A DNA stretch of 6,177 nt from Acidobacteriota bacterium. Lineage in GTDB: Bacteria; Acidobacteriota; Terriglobia; Versatilivoradales; Versatilivoraceae. This document shows, one piece after another, positions 1 through 5,226 of the stretch. The DNA lies in assembly GCA_028875135.1 (NCBI GenBank), contig JAPPFQ010000382.1:1-6177 (forward strand), read 5' to 3'. The notes below the pieces were generated by a model, which saw only the letters and a list, made by a program, of their open reading frames with translations, did not search any database and was not told the DNA's origin. Position 1 is the stretch's first letter. Each line of letters starts with the position of its first letter. The position numbers and the translations under genes were made by a program.

Positions 1-126
1 GTCTTCACCCCGGCCAGGTCAGTCTTCACCCCGGCCAGGTCAGTCTTCACCCCGGCCAGATCAGTCTTCACACCGGCCAGATCGGTCTTCACCACGGCCA
101 GATCGGTCTTCATGGCGGATAGGTCG
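1..126. repeat. 21-bp tandem repeat, six copies visible
   Basis: Six units start at 1, 22, 43, 64, 85 and 106. Each begins GTCTTCA and the first five continue with a CGGCCAG core. Units 1 and 2 are identical, unit 3 differs by one base, and differences accumulate toward 126. The unit is exactly seven codons and lies in frame in the minus-strand gene, so copy-number change would lengthen or shorten the coiled coil without breaking the frame. The array continues past the left edge. Confidence 0.95.
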
Positions 127-368
127 GTTGAAAGTCCGCGCACTTCGCCTCGAAGTTCGTGCACCTCGCCTCCCAGATTGTCAATCCTGCCTCCCAATCG
201 GGATTCCAGTCCGGATTCCACCCTGTCGATCCTGTCGTTGATGTTTCCATGGGCGATGCTGGCATTGCGCCACAGGCCGATCCCGACGCCGGCGATCGCG
301 ATGAGAATGGTCACGACCGATCCGAACCCGAACAAGGGCAACCACTGAACCCACTGGCTCTCCATCAT
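1..368 (-). CDS. Membrane-anchored coiled-coil protein with heptad-repeat tail, 3' end outside window
   Basis: 122 codons are visible, starting with two consecutive ATGs (368-366 and 365-363). An AGAGGA ribosome site lies 4 nt before the first ATG and 7 nt before the second, so the second may be the one used. Residues about 10-33 (PLFGFGSVVTILIAIAGVGI and onward) form one hydrophobic membrane segment near the N-terminus. Residues 42-80 are charged and helical (DRIDRVE, GGEVHELRGEVRGL). From residue 81 the protein becomes an almost exact seven-residue repeat, TDLAGVK, matching the 21-bp DNA repeat at 1-126. The expected picture is an inner-membrane anchor with a long coiled coil in the cytoplasm or periplasm. 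The gene runs off the left edge, so total length and any C-terminal domain are unknown. The function is not recognised; the repeat resembles the heptads of the DUF1640-like gene at 5227-5493. The reading frame is clear; the role is not. Confidence 0.8.
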   Translation of the reverse strand, partial: MMESQWVQWLPLFGFGSVVTILIAIAGVGIGLWRNASIAHGNINDRIDRVESGLESRLGGRIDNLGGEVHELRGEVRGLSTDLSAMKTDLAVVKTDLAGVKTDLAGVKTDLAGVKTDLAGVK

Positions 369-1134
369 TCGATCCTCTTGCCTGGCACTCGAGACTACGG
401 TTTATATGCCACGGAATTGTCGCATTCTCACCGCATTGCCGTCAATAGCCAACCTGCACTTTCCGCCGCGGACCGCGATCGATTAACCCGTTAGATGTGG
501 TACGCCCGGCAACTACTGTACATCTTCTGTAATCCATTGATATATATAAATCTATGATCTCTGAGTGGATTGGGTTGCCCCTATAGTTGCCCCTTTTATT
601 GGATCTATCTTATCCTATACGGCGGACTCTCAAGATTGAGGACTATCCCTAGAGCGGTTGTTCAGCGGTCTATACGCATTGGGACCCCTACCCTCACCAG
701 ATAATGCACAAGAATCGTTCATGGCTATCAGTCGACGAACTTCAAAGATTGATCAAACTCTGAGCTCGCAATCTCAGGGTAACATTCTCCTGCTTGTGGT
801 TTGTACTCAGGCAATGAGGCGAGACACCGTGGGGTGTAAGCGTTTTTCCAATTCCACACTCTGGGGGTGGACCTAAGTTTGGGGGAGGTCAAAAAACACT
901 GTCCAAAGAATCCAAAGAAATCGTAGGGGGGGGGAGGCTTGCACACGACCTAGTAGACGCCGTTGTCTTGATGGCTTTACGAATACGCAGAGGCGGCGCA
1001 TGATTGCGATCGACGCTCGCCTCAGATGGACGGCGGCGCGACACAAGAAACGCCGAAGTCGATAGGCTTGAATGCTAAAATCCTCATTTGGTGTTATAGA
1101 ATTCGAAAAGTGACGGGCGTTCGCGGGGGCATAA
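369..1134. other. Intergenic region without a convincing gene
   Basis: I see no reading frame with protein-like composition and a ribosome site in either strand. Visible features are an AT-rich patch (536-556, containing TATATATAAA), a tandem GTTGCCCCT pair at 574-582 and 586-594, a hairpin ACACC/GGTGT (824-828 with 833-837), a second hairpin GACCT/AGGTC (870-874 with 886-890) followed by six A, a CCAAAGAA direct repeat at 903-910 and 912-919, and a run of nine G at 926-934. The AT-rich patch could serve the minus-strand gene that begins at 368, but I find no clear -35/-10 pair. The region may be a decayed insertion; no family can be named. Confidence 0.5.
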
Positions 1135-1524
1135 TTGCAGACTTTCAAAACCAAGGCCTTCGCCCGGTTCGCCACTCGGGAAGGAATCGGCGATGCCGCA
1201 TTGTGCGAGGCTGTCTTGCGCGCAAGGAGGGGTTTGGTCGATGTCGATCTCGGCGGTGGCGTCATCAAGCAGCGCATTGGCCGCAAGGGTGGCGGCCGGT
1301 CCGGCAGGTTCCGCACCATCGTGCTGTTTCGGCGGGGCGCGCTAGCGTTCTTCGTGTACGGATTCGCGAAGAGCGGCCGAGAGAATCTGCGCCAGGACGA
1401 GTTGAAGACGTTTCGGCGGCTGGCCAACGAGTATCTGGCGCTGGACCGGACGGGCCTCTCAGCGGCGCAGGCGGTTGGAGCGATAGTCGAGGTGAAATGC
1501 GATGACCAAGCAATACAAGAGTGA
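1135..1524 (+). CDS. Type II toxin, RelE/HigB-like (PF06296-type)
   Basis: A 129-residue protein with the layout of RelE-superfamily toxins that sit upstream of an HTH antitoxin. Such toxins are usually ribosome-associated mRNA endonucleases that stop growth when the antitoxin is lost; this is family knowledge, not shown here. Visible motifs are FKTKAFARFA (4-13), GIGDAALCEAV (17-27), the basic glycine-rich stretch GGGVIKQRIGRKGGGRSGRFR (40-60) and the core strand plus tail FFVYGFAKSGRENL (72-85), typical of the PF06296 group. The start is TTG at 1135: TAA at 1132-1134 is the in-frame stop just before it, and a G-run at 1125-1129 can act as a weak ribosome site. The last 23 bp overlap the antitoxin gene, indicating translational coupling. 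A TTG start with weak initiation would keep toxin output low. The protein is about 15-20 residues longer at the C-terminus than I would expect. Confidence 0.85.
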   Translation: MQTFKTKAFARFATREGIGDAALCEAVLRARRGLVDVDLGGGVIKQRIGRKGGGRSGRFRTIVLFRRGALAFFVYGFAKSGRENLRQDELKTFRRLANEYLALDRTGLSAAQAVGAIVEVKCDDQAIQE

Positions 1525-1819
1525 AGCGCTGGCGGCAGCCCATGAGGCGGCGGTCGGACTCGCTGAGGCCGGTTTGATGTCGAAGCGGACCATGCGGGCG
1601 TTCGACGAGCTGTGCCTCACGCCGGTCGAGGAGATGGCGCCGGAGGATATCCGCGCGCTTCGGCTTCGCGAGAACGCGAGTCAGGCGGTGTTCGCGCGCC
1701 ATCTCAACGTGACCACGGGGCTGGTGAGCCAGTGGGAGCGCGGCGAGAAACGGCCGCGCGGCGCATCATTGAAGCTCCTGACGCTGGTAGCGAAGAACGG
1801 CCTAGGCGCAGTGGCGTGA
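1502..1819 (+). CDS. HTH (XRE-type) antitoxin of the RelE/HigB-like pair
   Basis: A 105-residue protein. Residues 1-48 are a helical N-terminal part (EALAAAHEAAVGLAEAGL), and residues about 50-100 form a Cro/CI-type helix-turn-helix: IRALRLRENASQAVFARHLN, then the probable recognition helix TTGLVSQWERG (71-81) and the usual KRPRGASLKLL tail. By analogy with HigA-type antitoxins it should bind and neutralise the toxin and repress the shared promoter. The ATG at 1502 has a GAGGTG ribosome site about 8 nt upstream, inside the toxin gene, and the two genes overlap by 23 bp. The toxin-first order is the hig arrangement. I did not find a clear palindromic operator between 1060 and 1134; a TTGAAT (1068) and a TATAGA (1095) are there but spaced too widely for a confident promoter. 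Confidence 0.87.
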   Translation: MTKQYKSEALAAAHEAAVGLAEAGLMSKRTMRAFDELCLTPVEEMAPEDIRALRLRENASQAVFARHLNVTTGLVSQWERGEKRPRGASLKLLTLVAKNGLGAVA

Positions 1820-1885
1820 CAGCGTCCATCATCATTCCCTCGTGCCGCCTCGTATCGGGTCGCCGCTGAGTGCGGATCTAGCCTG

Positions 1886-2092
1886 GTGTCCTCGATTCTG
1901 GAACAGAAGGTAGACCGCATCCTGGAAGAGCTGATCGGCGTGAAGGCCGACGTGCGGGGACAAAAGGAGGATATTCGGGGACGGAAGCCAAATGTCCGGG
2001 ATCTGAAGCAGGGCCTTGATAACCTCACAGATATCTGTCTTCGCCACGACGCCCACCTGGCGTCAAGCATTCAGGAGCTGCAGAAGAGATAA
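1886..2092 (+). CDS. Small coiled-coil protein, function unknown
   Basis: 68 residues, almost entirely charged helix. The repeated pattern GVKADVRGQKEDIRGRK (18-34), followed by VRDLKQGLDNL (37-47), puts a hydrophobic or lysine residue every seven positions, as in a coiled coil. There is no signal peptide, membrane segment or cysteine motif (a single Cys). The start is uncertain. The frame is open after the antitoxin stop at 1817-1819, and GTG at 1886 is the best initiator, but no strong ribosome site precedes it; translation may depend on the upstream genes. The repeat pattern is close to the TDLAGVK heptads of the left-edge gene and the AGVKADLK heptads of the 5227-5493 gene. It could be a remnant of a longer protein of that type. 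Confidence 0.55.
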   Translation: MSSILEQKVDRILEELIGVKADVRGQKEDIRGRKPNVRDLKQGLDNLTDICLRHDAHLASSIQELQKR

Positions 2093-2121
2093 GTACCCGA
2101 CCACCAAGCAGGCCTCTGACG

Positions 2122-2622
2122 ATGGTTGATGCTCCCAGAGAGTCGAAATATTCTCCGGAAAACCTAATCCGGATGTTTCGCAAGGCTGCATTTCTGCGAA
2201 ATGAGATGATTGATTTTGGCTTCACCGACAACGGAGGTGCGATTCATTCGGCGGAGCGCATATTGGACCTTCTTGGGCTTCGGCTCAATTACTCCGGTCT
2301 CAATCACATCAATAATCTCCGCAACTATCCTGGTGCAGAGTTCTCGCCGGCGGCGCTGGAGGCTCACGAAAGAGGGGAAAGGGTTTGGATAGAGCATGTA
2401 TCACCGCGCAGAGCTTTCACGCGCGGAGCGATTCGGGAAATCGACAAAGGCGCCAGCGTTCAAGAATTCACAGATTACGTGAGAAAGCACTTCCGCCTCG
2501 TCCTGCTGACTGCTGAGGAAAAACAACGCCTAGACAGGATTAATCGTTCTGAAATGACCCAAGATCGACTAGGGTCAGTCGGCATCAGCGTAGTGAAGCG
2601 CCGCGGGCTCGGAGCTACGTGA
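2122..2622 (+). CDS. Hypothetical protein with EHVSP motif
   Basis: 166 residues, soluble, not assigned to a named family. Visible features are a helical N-terminal half with a hydrophobic LLGLRLNYSGLNHINNL stretch (50-66), a VWIEHVSPRR segment (88-97), and a C-terminal half containing DKGASVQEFTDYVRKHFRLV (108-127) and LLTAEEKQRLDRI (128-140). The order 'EHV-P, then a helix ending in a RxxFRLVLLTxEE segment' reminds me of a widespread uncharacterised protein type, which I cannot name. The acidic-histidine pair might suggest metal binding, but no HNH or PD-(D/E)xK nuclease pattern is complete. The ATG at 2122 has a weak AGCAGG site about 9 nt upstream. Its TGA (2620-2622) lies inside the 31-bp repeated junction shared with the next gene boundary. 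Confidence 0.7.
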   Translation: MVDAPRESKYSPENLIRMFRKAAFLRNEMIDFGFTDNGGAIHSAERILDLLGLRLNYSGLNHINNLRNYPGAEFSPAALEAHERGERVWIEHVSPRRAFTRGAIREIDKGASVQEFTDYVRKHFRLVLLTAEEKQRLDRINRSEMTQDRLGSVGISVVKRRGLGAT

Positions 2623-2650
2623 CCACCTACAAGGAGAACGCCATGAAGGA
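2620..2650 (+). repeat. 31-bp gene-junction direct repeat, copy 1
   Basis: Runs from the TGA stop of the 2122-2622 gene through the ribosome site to the first codons (ATGAAGGA) of the next gene. It matches 2934-2964 at 27 of 31 positions, with mismatches only at 2628, 2629, 2633 and 2634. This copy keeps a good AAGGAG ribosome site. Stop-to-start spacing (23 nt) is the same in both copies. Confidence 0.9.
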
Positions 2651-2936
2651 GGGAACTCTTACTGAGAAGGATCTACAGGAACAATACCAAGAGCTTGTTC
2701 AGTTGATTTCCAGTCAAGGGGATCGCATCGACCAAAGGTTTCAAAGTGTCGATGAACACTTCAAGGCGTTGGGAATTTTGCTCAACGCTGTGAAGACTCT
2801 TTCAGAATCTGGAGACACCGTCATAAAAGGCGCTCTGTACGAGATGAGAAAAGAGATGCACGGTGAGCTTTCAACGCTACGAGCTGAGGTTGCCGAGATT
2901 AGGCGTCTCGTCCTGTTGATTTCACAACGCCCCTGA
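2643..2936 (+). CDS. Small helical (coiled-coil) protein, possible cassette gene
   Basis: 97 residues from the ATG at 2643, chosen over the in-frame GTG at 2619 because AAGGAG (2631-2636) sits exactly 6 nt before it and the GTG overlaps the preceding stop. The protein is helical and charged: LQEQYQELVQLISSQGDRID (11-30), QRFQSVDEHFKALGILLNAV (31-50), then EMRKEMHGELSTLRAEVAEI (67-86) and a hydrophobic LVLLIS end. It has no signal peptide and the function is not recognised. Its start and its stop both lie in copies of the same 31-bp junction sequence, so the gene plus one junction forms a 314-bp repeat unit. It directly precedes the exported protein gene, as another coiled-coil gene precedes the paralogue at 5534. 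Confidence 0.72.
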   Translation: MKEGTLTEKDLQEQYQELVQLISSQGDRIDQRFQSVDEHFKALGILLNAVKTLSESGDTVIKGALYEMRKEMHGELSTLRAEVAEIRRLVLLISQRP

Positions 2937-2964
2937 CCACCGCCAAAAAGAACGCCATGAAGGA
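2934..2964 (+). repeat. 31-bp gene-junction direct repeat, copy 2
   Basis: Runs from the TGA stop of the 2643-2936 gene to the ATGAAGGA start of the exported protein gene. Two of its four differences from copy 1 turn AAGGAG into AAAAAG, so the ribosome site is weakened here. That bears on whether the ATG at 2957 is an efficient start. Confidence 0.9.
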
Positions 2965-3952
2965 CAAGCCTGAAGTGAAGACCATCGAAATGCCCCCCAG
3001 GGATTACCAACCCTCGAAGGCCGAGCTGGCGGAAGAGTTCGACATGCCCGGCATCAGCGAGAAGCAGATGCACAAGGCGTTCTTCTGGCCCATCCAGGTC
3101 AAGACCAAATCGCCGAGGAAAACCAAGAAAATGCTGCCTTGTCTTGTCCTGTTCTTGTGTCTCTGCCCTGTTCTGGCCGGCCAGGCACCACCGCCGAATA
3201 CTAGGCCCCCCGTCGTTGGGGAAGGGGTCATGACAACTGTTATCCCCACCGCAGCCAACACCATTGGTCGGCATGGAGCCGTCTTCAAGACCCGGGTCGT
3301 GCTACACAACCTTGCCGAGCACTCCTACAACGTCCAAATCAGCATCTATCGACAGGAGGGGATCAGTTTTAGCAGAAGGCTCAGGCTGGAAGCCAAGGGT
3401 TACTATGTCTGGGATAATTTTCTCGAAGAGCTCTTCGGGTTTAGAGGCAACTGCGCCATTGGCATTGCATCCTGGGTGCACCGCAATTGGACTGCACCGA
3501 ACCAGTTTTCGGTAACGGCGGAAGTTTACAACGACTCACCCAAAGGTCGTTTTTCAACGACAATCGTCAACGGCCTTATCCCATCCCGTCGGATCTTCAA
3601 GGGGCCGTTTCACCCAACCAAGGCCTTTCACGCAGGGATCACGGTCAATGAAGAACAACGGGTCAACATTGGGGTTTTCAACAACTTTTCAAGGGACAAC
3701 AAGGTCACGGCAAGAGTTTACGACCGGGCCGGAAACGAGGTTCAGCGCAACGTCTTTTATTTGAAACTGGGGTCGTGGAATCAGAAGTCGATCAATGTGC
3801 CTGTCACCAACGGCTATATCGAATGGGATATTGCTGAAGGGGACCCCGATCTTTGGGCTATCACCATCAACAACAAGTCGAATGACGGTGTTCTGACGTG
3901 GGCAGTATCTCCGATTCCTTGGGAACCCGGAGACTTTATATGGCATGAGTAA
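2957..3952 (+). CDS. Exported beta-rich protein with fused N-terminal extension
   Basis: 331 residues if read from ATG 2957. Residues 1-50 are cytoplasmic-looking and resemble a free-standing small protein type (TIEMPPRDYQPSKAELAEEF, then DMPG and KAFFWPI). Residues 51-58 are basic (KSPRKTKK), and 59-76 form a signal-peptide core (MLPCLVLFLCLCPVLAG). The mature part holds two related motifs: VIPTAANTIGRHGAVFKTRV (95-114) with VWDNFLEELFG (151-161), and GRFSTTIVNG (197-206) with GITVNEEQRVNIGVFNN (227-243). These suggest two beta-sandwich-like halves outside the cytoplasm. The first start has a degraded ribosome site, so the exported protein may really start at ATG 3131 (GAGGA 11 nt upstream) or 3068, where the basic stretch would remain as signal n-region. 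It is a paralogue of the gene at 5534. The function is unknown; a surface or secreted role is inferred from the signal peptide. Confidence 0.8.
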   Translation: MKDKPEVKTIEMPPRDYQPSKAELAEEFDMPGISEKQMHKAFFWPIQVKTKSPRKTKKMLPCLVLFLCLCPVLAGQAPPPNTRPPVVGEGVMTTVIPTAANTIGRHGAVFKTRVVLHNLAEHSYNVQISIYRQEGISFSRRLRLEAKGYYVWDNFLEELFGFRGNCAIGIASWVHRNWTAPNQFSVTAEVYNDSPKGRFSTTIVNGLIPSRRIFKGPFHPTKAFHAGITVNEEQRVNIGVFNNFSRDNKVTARVYDRAGNEVQRNVFYLKLGSWNQKSINVPVTNGYIEWDIAEGDPDLWAITINNKSNDGVLTWAVSPIPWEPGDFIWHE

Positions 3953-3999
3953 AGAGAAGCTCCTCACAGCAGCTTCACTTCACCGATGTGCTACAGTCT

Positions 4000-4205
4000 A
4001 AGGGAAGGCAACGCACCCGTTGGTTGCTTGTAGAGCGGGGGCAGAGCCAACACCCTGCCCCCACTCTACATAACCACCCTAGAGAATAGCTCCCTCGGCG
4101 TCAGAGGCCGCGGGAGCCGGAGTGGTTTCAAGGTTACACCTCCTGATCTTACGGACTGCTTAGAGTGGGACAGTCTATGGGGTTACGGGTGCGTTGCCTT
4201 CCCTT
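4000..4205. repeat. 206-bp structured domain closed by a perfect 21-bp inverted repeat
   Basis: Arms 4000-4020 and 4185-4205 are exact reverse complements (left arm begins AAGGGAAGG, right arm ends CCTTCCCTT). Four further helices nest inside: GTAGAG/CTCTAC extended by GGGGGCAG/CTGCCCCC (4030-4044 with 4055-4069, 14 pairs and one mismatch); AACCAC/GTGGTT (4072-4077 with 4122-4127); inside that, CTCCC-t-CGGC with GCCG-c-GGGAG (4090-4099 with 4107-4116); and GACTG/CAGTC (4154-4158 with 4171-4175). This nested, branched layout is what a structured RNA would show. A MITE-like element with 21-bp terminal repeats is the alternative, but I see no target-site duplication outside the arms. There is no T-run for an ordinary terminator. 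The first hairpin could still reduce readthrough from the upstream gene. Confidence 0.75.
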
Positions 4206-4225
4206 CCTCTAGTTTACTTCACTAG

Positions 4226-4394
4226 CCAGGAGCCCGTTTCCTCAATCCCTGGAAATGTGACTTTGGGTCATTTTCCCCAAATGAAGCGGTACTTCGGAAA
4301 CCATCACAGTCCGATTTCTCTTAGATGGCGAAGTCTTTTTCGCCGCCTATGGGGCGAATGCAAGGTTGTCAATTTGACGGACTGCTTGTCAAAC
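4226..4394. repeat. Run of short hairpins and inverted repeats
   Basis: Consecutive small inverted repeats: CCAGG/CCTGG (4226-4230, 4248-4252), TTTGGG/CCCAAA (4262-4267, 4276-4281), GAAG/CTTC (4283-4286, 4292-4295), and three alternating arms GGCGAA (4327-4332), TTCGCC (4339-4344), GGCGAA (4353-4358) that allow two mutually exclusive hairpins. Then GTCAA/TTGAC/GTCAA at 4368-4372, 4374-4378 and 4388-4392. No convincing plus-strand gene occupies the stretch. Individually these are weak; the density is the observation. Confidence 0.5.
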
Positions 4395-4711
4395 CTACAC
4401 CGAACCATCGGGAGTTCACTGCCCCACTGGTTGTGACTTCGGTGATCAGCCGCTCCTTTCCCCGGAGTGCGATCCTGATGCCGTCGGCAATGACGATTGC
4501 CTTCTGACAAATCCCTGATCGAATTCGTCGGTTTAACCCGGGGCCACCGGGCGTTCTCGATGATGCCGCAGACCCGTTGCGTCAACTGATCCTGCTGGCA
4601 GCGGGTGAGACGGTGATCTCCGCTGTACCATCGTCCACCCCGGATGTCGATGATCAGTTGCTCCGCACGGCTGATCTCTAGCCCGAATTTCTCATCACAG
4701 GTAGGAAGCAT
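4369..4711 (-). pseudogene. Frameshifted minus-strand gene, unknown product
   Basis: From ATG 4711-4709 the minus strand reads as plausible protein (KFGLEISRAEQLIIDIRGGR, later QDQLTQRVCGIIENARWPRV) until about 4510. There the frame turns into low-complexity Arg/His text, while the frame one base on gives an equally protein-like end, KAIVIADGIRIALRGKERLI then TEVTTSGAVNSRW, closing at TGA 4371-4369. A single extra base near 4497-4506 would explain this. The joined product would be about 113 residues, soluble. I do not recognise it. The start faces the transposase relic start, 44 bp away, in the mirrored arm of a 12-bp inverted repeat. A sequencing error, a true frameshift mutation, or chance open frames are all possible; the well-formed protein text on both sides makes chance less likely. 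Confidence 0.4.
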
Positions 4712-4759
4712 CGGTTCTCTGAATCTGGTAAAATACTCTTGTGGAAGGAGAACCGATGC
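4708..4759. repeat. 12-bp inverted repeat covering the transposase ribosome site and start
   Basis: GCATCGGTTCTC at 4708-4719 is the exact reverse complement of GAGAACCGATGC at 4748-4759, with a 28-nt loop. The right arm contains part of the AAGGAG ribosome site and the ATG (4756) of the transposase relic; the left arm contains an ATG for the minus-strand frame. RNA entering from the left would fold and hide the transposase start, a control known from other insertion sequences such as IS10 and IS50. Transcripts starting inside the loop, where TAAAAT (4729-4734) is a -10-like word, would escape it. No matching -35 is visible. Confidence 0.7.
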
Positions 4760-5205
4760 CGACACAGTGTAACACTAAACCTCTGGAGTTTGAACCCCAC
4801 GGCCGCCGTCGCGTGGTGGCTGATTTCGACGGTGGTCCCATCACCTCCGATGCCGGCACCCTGCTGTTACGCCGGGTGGATCGGAGCCTATCTCTTTCTG
4901 ACCAGGTGGCGGCCTGCTTCACCGATCACCGCGACCCCAGGCGGACCCGGCACAGCCTGCGTAAACTCGTCGCCCAGCGCATCGTTGGCATCGCCCTCGG
5001 CTACGAGGATCTCATCGACCACGACCAACTCCGTCACGATCCCGTGATGGCCTTGTTCTCAGAGAAAGGCCGCAAAGACTCGCCTCCCCTGGCAGGCAAG
5101 AGTACCCTCAACCGGCTCGAACACGCCCCCACCCAAGGCCCCGGCAACTACTCTTTACGGGACAGTACTGCGCTGTATAATTACGTCTGGCGTAGGTGTG
5201 GTTGA
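4756..5205 (+). pseudogene. IS1380-family transposase, truncated N-terminal fragment
   Basis: Begins at ATG 4756 with AAGGAG 5 nt upstream. The opening VVADFDGGPITSDAGTLLLR, then HRDPRRTRHSLRKLVAQRI, GIALGYEDLIDHDQLRHDPV and LAGKSTLNRLE, is the typical N-terminal signature of IS1380-family DDE transposases, which cut and paste their element. Family members are roughly 430-460 residues; here family-like sequence stops near residue 130, and the last 15 or so residues before TGA 5203-5205 look like foreign sequence read in frame. The catalytic DDE core is therefore missing and the protein must be inactive. No right terminal repeat is seen; the left end of the element could not be fixed and may lie near the 4708-4759 inverted repeat. 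Confidence 0.88.
5154..5181 (+). promoter_or_regulatory. Sigma70-like promoter at the transposase break point
   Basis: TTTACG (5154-5159) and a perfect TATAAT (5176-5181) are spaced 16 bp apart, 45 bp before the ATG at 5227. The -10 lies in the tail of the truncated transposase frame, close to where IS homology ends, so the promoter may have been created or moved by the truncation. It would drive the 5227-5493 gene and the exported protein gene behind it. Confidence 0.55.
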
Positions 5206-5226
5206 CTTTCAGCAAGAGAGAGGGTC

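Noticed and set aside
1..126. CRISPR-like array
   Set aside because: The 21-bp units abut with no spacers and are in frame in a coiled-coil gene.
369..1134. tRNA gene
   Set aside because: No cloverleaf with a T-arm GTTCRANNC and matching acceptor stem could be built.
873..1427. Minus-strand 184-residue open frame
   Set aside because: It is the antisense of the toxin gene, rich in Arg/Pro/Ser, without a ribosome site or family pattern.
1026..1505. Plus-strand 159-residue open frame overlapping the toxin
   Set aside because: Out of frame with the clear RelE/HigB-like toxin; composition is shadow-like.
2741..3309. Minus-strand open frames opposite the exported protein gene
   Set aside because: Antisense shadows of two well-supported plus-strand genes.
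4030..4069. Rho-independent terminator of the exported protein gene
   Set aside because: A strong GC stem but no T-run after it in either direction, and it sits inside a larger closed helix.
4000..4205. Complete retron or OMEGA locus
   Set aside because: The nested inverted-repeat layout is suggestive, but no reverse transcriptase, IscB or TnpB gene lies in the window, so the call cannot be made.
4000..4205. Integron attC site
   Set aside because: Too long, the arms lack recognisable GTTRRRY/RYYYAAC core sites in the right places, and no integrase is present.
4194..4436. Plus-strand 80-residue open frame
   Set aside because: Starts inside the 21-bp inverted-repeat arm, has no ribosome site, and overlaps the hairpin run; no protein-like pattern.
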